Notes: generated by a model not told the origin, from the letters alone. Positions 8,507 to 18,108 are shown, counted from the first letter of the stretch. The stretch is 38,081 nucleotides of DNA from Chloroflexota bacterium (GCA_022570885.1 JACZYW010000003.1:1-38081); one strand, 5' to 3'. Translations and numbers: made by a program.

Positions 8507-9033
8507 TGAGCGCCGCTTCAGCGAACGAGGTCTTGCCCGTCACCCTCGCCGCGGGGGACGAGGCCAGCGGCCTGGCCCGCATCATCTGCCAGTACCTGGA
8601 ACAGCTCTTCGCCGATTCGCAGGAGAAACGAGACGAGGCCGCGAGGCTACGCGGCCATCTCGGTCTGCGTGCTCGCGAGGGCGATGTTGCCATCACCGTT
8701 GCTTTTACCGAGGACGGCGTCGCCGTAGAGGAGGGGCTGCGCGAACCGGATGCTGTCGTGAACGGAGAAGTTGAGTTCCTGATGCACGTGCTGGCCGGAC
8801 GGGCGAATCCCGCCTGGGAAGTCCTTAGAGGTACCGTGGCGTTCCAGCCACGGCCCCTCCGTCCGCTGTTTGGCTATCAGGCCTACCGCGTGATGCGTCT
8901 GCCGCACGTGCATCTATGGAGCGGGCTGCCACGCCCACCGGTTGGTCTCCTGGTGGGCACTGCAGTCTTGGTGAGTGCCGTAGTGCTGGCGCGGCGGCGG
9001 CGAGTGCGAGCTTCGGGTGGTGACGATGGCTGA
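8494..9033 (+). CDS. SCP2 sterol-carrier-like protein with C-terminal transmembrane tail
   Basis: EGDVAITVAFTEDGVAVEEGLREPDAVVNGEVEFLMHVLAGRANP (SCP2-like) then hydrophobic VGLLVGTAVLVSAVVLARRRR. Overlaps the preceding CDS by 13 nt. Confidence 0.6.
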   Translation: MVAVVSAASANEVLPVTLAAGDEASGLARIICQYLEQLFADSQEKRDEAARLRGHLGLRAREGDVAITVAFTEDGVAVEEGLREPDAVVNGEVEFLMHVLAGRANPAWEVLRGTVAFQPRPLRPLFGYQAYRVMRLPHVHLWSGLPRPPVGLLVGTAVLVSAVVLARRRRVRASGGDDG

Positions 9034-10639
9034 CGCAACCTTCGACGCGGTGATCATCGGCGCGGGACACAACGGGCTCTGCCTCGCGGCGTACTTGGCC
9101 AAGGCAGGCCTCTCCGTGGGCATCTTCGAACGCCGGCACGAGGACGGCGGCGGCGCCAACACGGAAGAGGCGACCGTCCCTGGGTTCCACCACAATCTCC
9201 ACGGCCAGTACATGGAGTTCATCGACTACATGCCCGTGTATCACGACTTCGAGCTTGAAAAGTTGGGCGCACGCATGATCTACCCGGAAGTGCAGCTCGG
9301 CATTACCTTCGCGGACGGCCGCCCACCCATCGTCATCTACCGGCCAGGCGCCGATCTCGACGAGAAGACCCGCAAGAGCATCGCCCACTACTCCAAGAAC
9401 GACGCTGATGTCTGGCTGGAGCTGAAACGCAAGGTCATGGAGCGTGACCGAACGATAGCCGCCACGCTCTACAGTCCGGCGGAAGCTGAGGACGATGAGC
9501 AAACGCCGGCGGCCATGATGAGCGCTGGGCTGTCCCTTTGGACAGACCTGGGCCTGGCGCCGAACGACATCGGCAAGGCGCCCAAGGTGCTTATCGACCG
9601 GCTCTTCGAATCGACGGAGATGCGTACCCTCCTCTACCGGCAATGCATCGAATGGGGTGCTAACGTGCACGCCGGAAACGGCTACGGATTCCTAATCTCC
9701 GTGCTCTGGCTGAGCGCCATCCACAAGATGTCGGTGGGCGGCACGCATACCCTGGCTCACGCCATGGCGAACGCCTGCATGAAGCAAGGCGTGTCCATTC
9801 GCTTTACCAAGCCGGTCGTGAAGATTGTGATGAAGAACGGGCGGGCGTCCGGCATCCAACTCAAGGACGGAACGGAGATCGAGGCAAGAAAGCTCGTCGC
9901 CTCCAACGTGGACCCAAGGCAGACGTTCGTCGATTTCATCGGCGAGGAGAACCTGACGTCCTTCCGGCGGGAGCGGCTGGCCCACTGGCGCTTCGGGCCG
10001 GAGCATGTGCTGGGCGTGCCATCGTTCGCGCTCCGCGAGGCGCCGAAGTACAAGTCGGCGAGGTGGAACCCGGACATCGACCGCTGCTTCTACACGCTGG
10101 TGGGCTTCGAGGATGAAGAGCAGATGTCAAACTACATTCTCCAGGCGTATGGCGGCGCGATACCGGATCGGCCGGGCGCCGGTACCTGGGTGAACTCTCT
10201 CTGGGACCCGACGCAGGCGCCGCCCGGTAAGCACGCGATGAACGGGTGGTTCTTCTTCCCGCGCGCCTCCTGTCTGTCGCCCGAGGAGTGGGACGAGGTG
10301 CGCGCCACATACAACGATCGCTTCCTCCAACTGTGGGGCGAATACGCGCCCAATATGACCCGCGAGAATGTGATCGCCGACCGGCTCTACACCGCATTCG
10401 ACATCGAGAAGAAGATCGGAATGCCAGAGGGAGACTTCTCCCACGGCCGCTCCGGCAGCGGCATGGGCGGCATCGTCGGCGGCTACCAGTACCGGACGGA
10501 GATCCCCGGCCTCTACCTCTGCGGCGCCTCGGCTGGCGGGGGCGGGATCAGCGCCGCACCCGGTTACAGCGCGTTCAAGGTGATCTGCAAGGATCTCAAG
10601 CTGCCCAAGGTCTGGCAGCAAGAGTATCGGGACTACTAA
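9026..10639 (+). CDS. FAD-dependent oxidoreductase, phytoene-desaturase/PYROXD2-like (paralogue of 6920-8506)
   Basis: MADATFDAVIIGAGHNGLCLAAYLAKAGLSVGIFERRHEDGGGANTEE; C-terminal GLYLCGASAGGGGISAAPGYSAFKV. Confidence 0.86.
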   Translation: MADATFDAVIIGAGHNGLCLAAYLAKAGLSVGIFERRHEDGGGANTEEATVPGFHHNLHGQYMEFIDYMPVYHDFELEKLGARMIYPEVQLGITFADGRPPIVIYRPGADLDEKTRKSIAHYSKNDADVWLELKRKVMERDRTIAATLYSPAEAEDDEQTPAAMMSAGLSLWTDLGLAPNDIGKAPKVLIDRLFESTEMRTLLYRQCIEWGANVHAGNGYGFLISVLWLSAIHKMSVGGTHTLAHAMANACMKQGVSIRFTKPVVKIVMKNGRASGIQLKDGTEIEARKLVASNVDPRQTFVDFIGEENLTSFRRERLAHWRFGPEHVLGVPSFALREAPKYKSARWNPDIDRCFYTLVGFEDEEQMSNYILQAYGGAIPDRPGAGTWVNSLWDPTQAPPGKHAMNGWFFFPRASCLSPEEWDEVRATYNDRFLQLWGEYAPNMTRENVIADRLYTAFDIEKKIGMPEGDFSHGRSGSGMGGIVGGYQYRTEIPGLYLCGASAGGGGISAAPGYSAFKVICKDLKLPKVWQQEYRDY

Positions 10640-10649
10640 GGAGCACGTC

Positions 10650-11141
10650 ATGCCCGCCATCTACACAGGACCGTGGTACGACAGCATGAAGGACATCCTC
10701 AACAGCAGCGACGCCGTGACGAAGAACGCGCCACGTGGTGTCTGGCACATCTTGGCCGAGATCCGAGGTGATGGTGCGTCGCCGTACCTCTCGGAAGACG
10801 AGGTGAAGCGCTTCGCCATCGTCCTCAACGACGGCAAGTGCGAAAGCTACGCGGAGCTGACGGAGCCGCCTCCACGCAAGGACTTCCAGTTCATTCTCGA
10901 GCTACCTGCTGTCCTCTTCGAGCGAATCGTCGCCAACCAAGCTGACCCCGTGGAGGCTGGCCTGAAAGGCGCCATCAAGATCATCGGGGACATGCGGGTG
11001 ATGATCCAAAACGCGGAGCTGGTGAAGATCATCTCGGAGATCTACCAGCAGGAGGTCGAGACAGAGTGGCCGAAGGGCATGCCACCGTATCCGGCCTTAG
11101 CGACGGCTCAGGCCGGGGAGTCGATCGGGGGCAGCGCATGA
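10650..11141 (+). CDS. SCP2 sterol-binding-domain-like protein
   Basis: FAIVLNDGKCESYAELTEPPPRKDFQFILELPAVLFERIVANQADPVEAGLKGAIKIIGD resembles an SCP2 fold (weak binding motif, 'G.ikI.GD' end). Confidence 0.6.
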   Translation: MPAIYTGPWYDSMKDILNSSDAVTKNAPRGVWHILAEIRGDGASPYLSEDEVKRFAIVLNDGKCESYAELTEPPPRKDFQFILELPAVLFERIVANQADPVEAGLKGAIKIIGDMRVMIQNAELVKIISEIYQQEVETEWPKGMPPYPALATAQAGESIGGSA

Positions 11142-13906
11142 CGTACGCAGGCCTACAGCTCCACGCCCTCGGCACGAAGGAAGCGGGAGAACGCGCTTCA
11201 TACGGTTCATGGCAGGACATCTACCGCGAGAAGTGGACCTGGGACCGGGTGGTGAAGGGAACCTGCAACCGGGCGGACTGCATCTCCGCCTGCTCGCTCA
11301 ACCTGTTCGTGAAAGACGGCATCGTCTGGCGGGAGGAGCAGAACCCGATCTTCGAGCAGACCAACGCCTCGGTCCCGGACTTTAACCCGCGCGGCTGCCA
11401 GAAGGGGATTTGCTACAGCGATCTGATGTACGACCCCTCTCGCATCAAGTACCCGCTGCGCCGCGTGGGCGAACGGGGCTCCGGCAAGTGGGAGCGCATT
11501 TCCTGGGACGAGGCGCTGACCGAGATCGCTGACAAGATCATCGATGTCTGTCTGGAAGACGGGCCGGAGAGCGTCGTCTACGACTTCGGCACGACGAACA
11601 TTGACTTTGGCCCGGGCACTCCGGCTGAGCAGCATCTCACCCGGCTCATAGGCACCACCACGCTGGACGAGTGGGCGGGCGTGGGCGACCTGCCCATGGG
11701 CGCCATCCAGACCTGGGGCCTCTTCAACGCTGACGGCACCTCCGACGACTGGTTCAACGCTGAGACGATCCTCGTTTGGTTGGGCAACCCCGTCTATACT
11801 CGCGTGCCGGACGTCCACTTCATGTGGGAGGCGCGCTACCACGGCACCAAGGTCGTCACCATCGCGCCGGACTACAACGCTACCGCCGTCCATTCCGATC
11901 TCTGGCTGAACCCGCGTGTCGGCACCGACGCCGCACTCGCCCTCGCCATGTGCCAGGTCATCGTAGAGGAAGGGCTGCTCAAGGAGCAGTACGTGCAGGA
12001 ACAGACAGACCTGCCGTTTCTGCTGCGCGAGGACACCCGCCGCTTCCTGCGCCAGTGCGATCTGGTCGAAGGCGGCAAAGAGGATGTCTTCTACGTCTGG
12101 GATCGGGCGTCGAACGAGCCGCGGGAGGCGCCGGGAACGGCCGGACAGGAGGAAGCGTTGATCGCCCTCGGCGATCTCGACCCGGCGCTCGAGGGTAAGT
12201 TCATCGTGAAGCTGGCCGATGGTCAACAGGTATCTGTGCGCCCTGTGTTTGCGCTCCTGCGGGAGCGGCTACGCGACTACACGCCAGAGCTGGCGGCGCA
12301 GATCACCGGCGTCAGCGCCAGCGTGATCCGTCGCCTGGCGCATCAGGTGGCCGAGAGCCGGGCGGTCATGGTCTTCTGCTCCTGGGGCTCCTGTAAGCAC
12401 TACCACATGGACCTCGTCCAGCGCTCGATTATCCTGCTGCTGGCGCTGACAGGCAACACCGGCAAGCGAGGCGCCGGCATGCGTATCGGCGCGTGGTGGA
12501 ACATGTCGCTCAGCTACGACCGCTCCATCGGCTCCCTGGCTGGGGGCGGCGAGCGGGCCAAGGTCCGGGACCTTGAGAAGATGATGAAGGCGCTGATGCG
12601 CGCCAATAGCTCTATGACGCCAGTAATGGTCTGGCTCTACGCGCATGACGAGGGGTATGCCAAGCTCGTCGATACGCCGGCCTACCACGATCCCGACCTC
12701 CCCCGCCCCATAAGCGAGTACATGCGCGAGGCGTTGGACAAGAACTGGATGCCGCTCTATCCGAAGGAAGGCAAAACGCCCCGAGTCTTCCTGTACACCG
12801 GCATGAACCCGCTCCGCCGCTGGCCCGCGCCGGACGTCATCCGCGAGAATCTCTGGGCGAAGCTGGAGCTGATCGTCACCTGGGAGTTCCGTATGTCCAG
12901 CTCGGCTATGTTCTCGGACATCATCCTGCCGGCAGCCGGCTGGCACGAGAAGTCCGGCGTGAAATTCTGCCAGAGCTATGTGCCGTACATCTGCGTGGGC
13001 GAGAAAGCGGTGGAGCCGCTCTACGAGTCGAAGAACGAGTTCGACATTATGGCCAACCTGGCAGCCACGCTCCAGAGGCGCGCGCAGGAGCGGGAGGAAG
13101 GCGTGTATACCGACGCCTTCGGAAACGAGCATGACCTGCGTGAGATCGCTCGCCTCTGGAGCTATGACGGCGAGTTCGGCGAGGGCGATGCGGAGAAGGC
13201 GTTGGAAGTCGCATTCGAGCTCTCGGAGCCGGTCGGCGACGCCTCATGGGCGGATGCGGCGCGCGCCGGCGCGGTACGGGTCAAAAGCACCGGCGGCTAC
13301 GGCCCTATCACTGCCATCACCAGCGATATGCGTGAAGACGAGACCGTCTACCCCTTCGCCTGGTTCGTCGAGGAGAAGGAGCCGTGGCCCACGCTCACCG
13401 GCCGCCAGCAGTTCTACATCGACCACCCGTGGTTCCTAGAGGTAGGCGAGGAGTTGCCGCTGCACAAGGAGCCGCCCCCTGCCGGTGGCAACTACCCGCT
13501 GCGGATGACCGGCGGGCACACCCGTTGGAGCATCCACTCCATCTGGCGCGCCAACCGCACGCTCCTCCGTCTTCAGCGCGGTGAGCCGGTGATGTACGTC
13601 AGCCCGCAGGACGCCGAAGCGCGCGGTCTCAAAGATCATGATCTGGCCCGGGTCCGGAATGATGTGGGCGGGTTCAAGGTTCGCGTCAAGCTGGCGGCTA
13701 GCATTCAGCCTGGGCAGGTGGTGATGTACCACGCCTGGGAGCCGTACCAGTTCGAAGACTGGATAGGCCAGCAAGCGGTCAACGCTTCGCCGTTGAAGCC
13801 GCTTCACCTGGTGGGCGATTATGTCCAGCTCCAGTACCGCTTCGCCCTGGCCCAGCCCAGCCACATCTCACGGGCGATGACGGTGGAGCTAGAGAAGGCA
13901 GACTGA
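11138..13906 (+). CDS. Molybdopterin oxidoreductase catalytic subunit alpha-1, type II DMSO reductase family
   Basis: TCNRADCISACSLNLFVKDGIVWREEQ...NPRGCQKG FS0-type motif; GDLPMGAIQTWG (region of the type-II Mo-ligating Asp), NPVYTRVPDVHF, APDYNATAVHSDLW; C-terminal molybdopterin dinucleotide-binding domain. ATGA overlap with upstream stop. Confidence 0.9.
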   Translation: MTYAGLQLHALGTKEAGERASYGSWQDIYREKWTWDRVVKGTCNRADCISACSLNLFVKDGIVWREEQNPIFEQTNASVPDFNPRGCQKGICYSDLMYDPSRIKYPLRRVGERGSGKWERISWDEALTEIADKIIDVCLEDGPESVVYDFGTTNIDFGPGTPAEQHLTRLIGTTTLDEWAGVGDLPMGAIQTWGLFNADGTSDDWFNAETILVWLGNPVYTRVPDVHFMWEARYHGTKVVTIAPDYNATAVHSDLWLNPRVGTDAALALAMCQVIVEEGLLKEQYVQEQTDLPFLLREDTRRFLRQCDLVEGGKEDVFYVWDRASNEPREAPGTAGQEEALIALGDLDPALEGKFIVKLADGQQVSVRPVFALLRERLRDYTPELAAQITGVSASVIRRLAHQVAESRAVMVFCSWGSCKHYHMDLVQRSIILLLALTGNTGKRGAGMRIGAWWNMSLSYDRSIGSLAGGGERAKVRDLEKMMKALMRANSSMTPVMVWLYAHDEGYAKLVDTPAYHDPDLPRPISEYMREALDKNWMPLYPKEGKTPRVFLYTGMNPLRRWPAPDVIRENLWAKLELIVTWEFRMSSSAMFSDIILPAAGWHEKSGVKFCQSYVPYICVGEKAVEPLYESKNEFDIMANLAATLQRRAQEREEGVYTDAFGNEHDLREIARLWSYDGEFGEGDAEKALEVAFELSEPVGDASWADAARAGAVRVKSTGGYGPITAITSDMREDETVYPFAWFVEEKEPWPTLTGRQQFYIDHPWFLEVGEELPLHKEPPPAGGNYPLRMTGGHTRWSIHSIWRANRTLLRLQRGEPVMYVSPQDAEARGLKDHDLARVRNDVGGFKVRVKLAASIQPGQVVMYHAWEPYQFEDWIGQQAVNASPLKPLHLVGDYVQLQYRFALAQPSHISRAMTVELEKAD

Positions 13907-13922
13907 GGAAAGGAGCGAAGCC

Positions 13923-14573
13923 ATGCTCGTAAAACGCGTCGAGGTGAACCGTGAGGACCTGTTGGATCCAACCAATGAGGCGTGGCGGCGGACCCGGGGA
14001 AGCAAGACGGTACTTTCGCCAATACCGTTGGCGATGCAGCCCGCGGAGTATGTGCGCGTCTCCTGGGAAGACCGCCCCTATGGCGTGGTGACCAGCATGA
14101 GAGTGACCGCCTTTCACAATGGTCAGGAGATCTTCTTTCGCCTTGTGTGGGACGACGCCACTGTGGACAAGCAGATCGCGGACATCGATCAGTTTGTGGA
14201 TGCCGCGGCCGTGCTATTCCCTGTGGTGCCCGATGCGCCCCTCATCGGCATGGGGGCCGAAGGCAAGCCCGTCAACGCCTGGCTCTGGCGCGCTGACTGG
14301 GAGCAACCGAAGAACGTGGTGGCGGAAGGGATGGGCACAACCAAACGTCGAGAGGATCCTGCCCTCGTCTCGAAAGCCAAGCACCAGCGTGGGCGTTGGG
14401 TGGTGGTCATCTCGCGTTCGTTGAACGGAAAGGACTCGCCGGCTGGAACGGTGAGATTGGAACCGGGCGCCACATCCAAGGTCGCGTTCGCCATCTGGCA
14501 GGGCTCCAACCAAGAGCGAGCTGGCATCAAGGCCTTCTCGCCGGCCTGGCAGGAGCTGGAGATCGAAGCGTAG
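13923..14573 (+). CDS. Ethylbenzene dehydrogenase gamma / DdhC-like heme-b-binding subunit
   Basis: AFHNGQEIFFRLVWDDATVDKQ...FVDAAAVLFPV...GMGAEGKPVNAWLWRADWEQ...VAFAIWQGSNQERAGIKAFSPAWQELEI, pattern of the EB_dh (PF09459-type) family. Confidence 0.8.
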   Translation: MLVKRVEVNREDLLDPTNEAWRRTRGSKTVLSPIPLAMQPAEYVRVSWEDRPYGVVTSMRVTAFHNGQEIFFRLVWDDATVDKQIADIDQFVDAAAVLFPVVPDAPLIGMGAEGKPVNAWLWRADWEQPKNVVAEGMGTTKRREDPALVSKAKHQRGRWVVVISRSLNGKDSPAGTVRLEPGATSKVAFAIWQGSNQERAGIKAFSPAWQELEIEA

Positions 14574-14590
14574 CAGAAAGCAGGGCTCTC

Positions 14591-15661
14591 ATGCCTGAGC
14601 AACAGATCGAGCGGCAATTAGCCTTCGTCTTTGACCTCAATAAATGTCTCGGCTGCCAGACGTGCACCATCTCGTGCAAGACGCTCTGGACCGACCAGCC
14701 CGGCATGGAGTATATGTGGTGGAACATCGTCAACACCATGCCTGGCCGGGGCACGCCGCGCGACCGCGACCAGTCCGGCGGCGGGTTCGACGCGCAGGGC
14801 AAAGCGCAAGCCGGCATCTTGCCGAGCGCGCGTGACTTCGGCGAGGCGTGGGAGTTCAACTACGACGAGGTATTCTACGGAGGGAAAGGCCAGTCCGCCT
14901 ACCTCCATCCCCGCCGTCCGGGCAGCAACGGCGATAGCGCGGACGAGGCGCCGGACTGGGGCCCCAATTGGGACGAGGACCAAGGCGCCGGGGAATACCC
15001 CAACAGCTACTACTTCTACCTACCCACCATCTGCATGCACTGCACCAACCCCGCCTGCATGGAGGCCTGTCCTCGCGAGGCGATCTTCAAACGCCAGGAA
15101 GACGGGATCGTCCTCATCGACGAGGAACGATGCTCCGGCTACCGCTTCTGCATGGAGGCCTGTCCTTACAAGCGGATCTACTTCAACCCTAAGCGGTTCA
15201 TCTCGCAGAAGTGCGTGATGTGCTTCGCCCGGCTGGAGCAGGGCGTGGCGCCCGCTTGCGTCCGCCAGTGCCCGGGGCGGGTCCGCCACTTCGGCTACCT
15301 GGACGACCAGGAGAGCGACGTCTACAAGCTAGTGAAGACGTGGAAGGTGGCGATACCCCTCCATCCCGAGTTCGGCACCCAACCCAACGTCTACTACGTG
15401 CCACCGCTCGCTCCGCCTCGTTTCGACGAGAACGGCGATATCGACGAGGAGAATCCGCGCATCCCCATGGAGTACCTCCGTTCGCTCTTCGGCCCCGAGG
15501 TGGATGGGGCGCTGGCCGTACTCAAACAGGAGATGGAGAAGACGCGCAGCGGCGAGCGATCAGAGCTGATGGACCTGCTCATTGCCTACCGCTGGCAGGA
15601 CATGTTCACGCCCTTTGTCGAAGACCCGGGCAAGCTGGATCGGTCACAGGTACGATCGTGA
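14591..15661 (+). CDS. 4-cluster ferredoxin-type beta subunit (NarH/EbdB-like) beta-1
   Basis: CLGCQTCTISC, CMHCTNPACMEACP, CSGYRFCMEACP (Tyr in place of one Cys, [3Fe-4S]-like), CVMCFARLEQGVAPACVRQCPGR. Confidence 0.92.
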   Translation: MPEQQIERQLAFVFDLNKCLGCQTCTISCKTLWTDQPGMEYMWWNIVNTMPGRGTPRDRDQSGGGFDAQGKAQAGILPSARDFGEAWEFNYDEVFYGGKGQSAYLHPRRPGSNGDSADEAPDWGPNWDEDQGAGEYPNSYYFYLPTICMHCTNPACMEACPREAIFKRQEDGIVLIDEERCSGYRFCMEACPYKRIYFNPKRFISQKCVMCFARLEQGVAPACVRQCPGRVRHFGYLDDQESDVYKLVKTWKVAIPLHPEFGTQPNVYYVPPLAPPRFDENGDIDEENPRIPMEYLRSLFGPEVDGALAVLKQEMEKTRSGERSELMDLLIAYRWQDMFTPFVEDPGKLDRSQVRS

Positions 15662-16338
15662 TGCAGATCGATGCTCTGACGACGCCAGAGGAAGAGACGG
15701 CCGCCGCCCGCAGCAGCCTCTACCGGCTTCTGGCCGATGGCTTCGTCTATCCAGATAAGGCCTGCTTCGCCGCCATCAAGGCGGGCCGCTATCGAGATGA
15801 CGCGCAGGGAATCTGTGACGCTCTTCCCTATGATCTGGAGCCCGCCTACGATGGCCTCGTCGCTTCCGGCACCTACATGGACTTTCAGGCCGAGTACCTG
15901 CGGTTGTTCGAGCTTGGCACAGGCATGCCGCCGTGCCCCCTCTTCAGCGGCCTGTTTCAGGGTGGCCGCAAGGCAGTGATGGAGGAGCTCACCCGCTTCT
16001 ACCACTTCTTCGGCCTCTCGATCGAGCAGGGCAGCGGCGAGCTGCCGGACCACATCACGACCGAGCTTGAGTTCATGCACTTTCTTACGTTCAAGGAGCT
16101 GATGGCGCTACGGCAGGGCGAGGACGCGGTTCCCTGCCGCCGGGCGCAGGCGGACTTCCTGGAACGGCAGCTCGTATCGTGGCTGCCGGCGCTGGAGGAG
16201 CGACTGCAGAAGCTGGAGCCGCCGACGTTCTACGTTGCGTTGGTCTGGCTGACGAGCGCCGTTACCCGGGCCGAACTCGATTCGCTCCGCCAGACACTGG
16301 AACGAACCGCCACGATCCCCCTGGAGGTACGGGCATGA
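15661..16338 (+). CDS. TorD/DmsD/NarJ-like molybdoenzyme assembly chaperone
   Basis: AARSSLYRLLADGFVYPDK...FQAEYLRLFELG...PPCPLFSGLF...DHITTELEFMHFL, typical of the family. ATG overlaps upstream TGA. Confidence 0.85.
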   Translation: MQIDALTTPEEETAAARSSLYRLLADGFVYPDKACFAAIKAGRYRDDAQGICDALPYDLEPAYDGLVASGTYMDFQAEYLRLFELGTGMPPCPLFSGLFQGGRKAVMEELTRFYHFFGLSIEQGSGELPDHITTELEFMHFLTFKELMALRQGEDAVPCRRAQADFLERQLVSWLPALEERLQKLEPPTFYVALVWLTSAVTRAELDSLRQTLERTATIPLEVRA

Positions 16339-17450
16339 CCGCTGCCATCTGCATCGTAGGAAGCAAGAACGCCGGAAAGACGTCGCTTATCGAGCGATTG
16401 TTGCCGGAGTTGATAGCCCGCGGCCGCCGGGTAGCCACCATCAAGCACGATGCCCATGACTTCGAGATCGACCTGCCCGGAAAGGACACATGGCGTCACC
16501 GCCAGGCTGGAAGTGGCACGACGATCATCGCCTCTTCTACCAAAGTCGCCATGGTGCGGCTGACGGAACGAGAGGCACCACTGGAGGAGCTGCTTCGTCT
16601 GGTGGACCGCTCCTACGACTTGGTGCTCGTCGAAGGTCTACGCCGTAGTCCGCTGCCGAAGATCCTCGTCCACCGATCGGAACTGGGGCTCGAGCCGCCC
16701 CATGTGCTCGGCGAGGTATGGGCCGTCGTCTCGAACGGCAAGACTGACGTCGCGCCAGCAGCGCCGCGGTTCCGGCCGGACGAGGTAGCTGCCCTGGCCG
16801 ACCTGATCGAGCAGCGGCTGCTGGGCGGGCCGTCGCAGACGCCGGCCTGGAATCTCCCGGCGCTGCTGGCGGAGGCTGGCCGGATGCACGGCCACCTCTG
16901 TCCGGGACAGGTGCTCGGCGTGCGCATGGCGATCCTGGGCTGCGAACGTCTCGGCATCTTCGACCCGAAGTTGTCGAAGCGGCTGATCGCGTTCGTCGAA
17001 ACTGACCGGTGCGGCGCTGACGCCGTCCAGACGGTCACCGGCTGCACACTGGGCAAGCGCACGCTGAAGTTCGTCGATTATGGCAAGCTGGCAGCGACCT
17101 TCCTCGATACCGAAACTGGCCGGGCGGTGCGGGTCGCTGCCCGCGAGAGCGCGCGGGGGGCGTCGGAAAGGTTCGCTCCAGAGGAGTTGGACCCGCATCA
17201 GGCGCAGCTTCGCGCCTACAAAGCCCTGCCCGACGACGAGCTGTTCGCCGTCGAAGAGGTGCGCGTCGCCCTCAGCGAGGCCGACTTGCCCGGGCGGCCA
17301 CGCCATCGCGTGGTGTGTGACTCATGTGGCGAAGAGGTGAACGACGGCCGCGACGTATCGGAGGGCGGCCGGACGCACTGCCGCGCCTGCGCAACCGGCG
17401 CATACTACGCGCCGGTCGGAGAGGCGCAACGAAAGCAGGTGCGGGCATGA
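16335..17450 (+). CDS. MobB - FmdE fusion protein (molybdopterin-guanine dinucleotide biosynthesis adaptor + FmdE/Zn-finger domain)
   Basis: N-term CIVGSKNAGKTSLIERLLPELIARGRRVATIKHDAHDFEID...DTWRHRQAGS; C-term MHGHLCPGQVLGVRMAILG ... VVCDSCGEEV...HCRACATGAYY. Confidence 0.85.
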   Translation: MTAAICIVGSKNAGKTSLIERLLPELIARGRRVATIKHDAHDFEIDLPGKDTWRHRQAGSGTTIIASSTKVAMVRLTEREAPLEELLRLVDRSYDLVLVEGLRRSPLPKILVHRSELGLEPPHVLGEVWAVVSNGKTDVAPAAPRFRPDEVAALADLIEQRLLGGPSQTPAWNLPALLAEAGRMHGHLCPGQVLGVRMAILGCERLGIFDPKLSKRLIAFVETDRCGADAVQTVTGCTLGKRTLKFVDYGKLAATFLDTETGRAVRVAARESARGASERFAPEELDPHQAQLRAYKALPDDELFAVEEVRVALSEADLPGRPRHRVVCDSCGEEVNDGRDVSEGGRTHCRACATGAYYAPVGEAQRKQVRA

Positions 17451-18106
17451 CAGGCGAAGTGATGGGCGCGGTGCTGGCCGGAGGCCGCGGCCGTCGCATC
17501 GGCGGTGACAAGCCGTCGCTGGAGGTGGGCGGGCAAACGATGGTGCGCCACGCCGTCGATGCTCTGCGTCTGGCAAGGCTAGATGTCACCTTGGTGCTGC
17601 GCGCTCATCAGCCGGTGCCACTCACTGCCCATACGTTTGCTGTCGTCCGAGACGAGGTGGAGAACGCCGGCCCCTTGGGCGGCCTACATGCCCTTCTGCG
17701 CTGGCTGCCGATGGAGTGGACGTTGGTCGTACCATGCGATCAGCCTTTCCTGACGCCGGATCTACTGCGCGGGCTGCTGGTGCAACCGAGGGGAGGCGTC
17801 GACGCCATCGTGGGGCGGCCAGCCAACCTGCCTGAGCCGCTGCCCGGCCTCTACCGCCACACTTGCCTTGGCGCTATCGAAGAGGCGCTAACCCAAGGCG
17901 AGCGCAGCCTCCGGGAGCTCCTCACCAAGCTCCGGCTAAGCGAAGTCCCTAAGACGACGCTCTGCCGGTGGGACCCCCGGCTCCTCTCGTATCTGAACGT
18001 TAACACCCCGGCCGACCTAGAGCGGGCGCGCGCCCTCGCCACGCCGGTCGCGCCGGTTAATAGCGAACACCGCGAGCTTCAAGAGGCCATGAACCATCGG
18101 AGGTGA
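17447..18106 (+). CDS. mobA: Molybdenum cofactor guanylyltransferase (MobA-like)
   Basis: GAVLAGGRGRRIGGDKPSLEVGG, NAGPLGGLHALL, LVVPCDQPFLTP, FNVNTPADLERA-like end (LNVNTPADLERA). Confidence 0.88.
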   Translation: MTGEVMGAVLAGGRGRRIGGDKPSLEVGGQTMVRHAVDALRLARLDVTLVLRAHQPVPLTAHTFAVVRDEVENAGPLGGLHALLRWLPMEWTLVVPCDQPFLTPDLLRGLLVQPRGGVDAIVGRPANLPEPLPGLYRHTCLGAIEEALTQGERSLRELLTKLRLSEVPKTTLCRWDPRLLSYLNVNTPADLERARALATPVAPVNSEHRELQEAMNHRR

Positions 18107-18108
18107 GC

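Noticed and set aside
15211-15660. N-terminal extension of the chaperone ORF
   Set aside because: Out-of-frame reading of beta-1; chaperone homology begins at ATG 15661.
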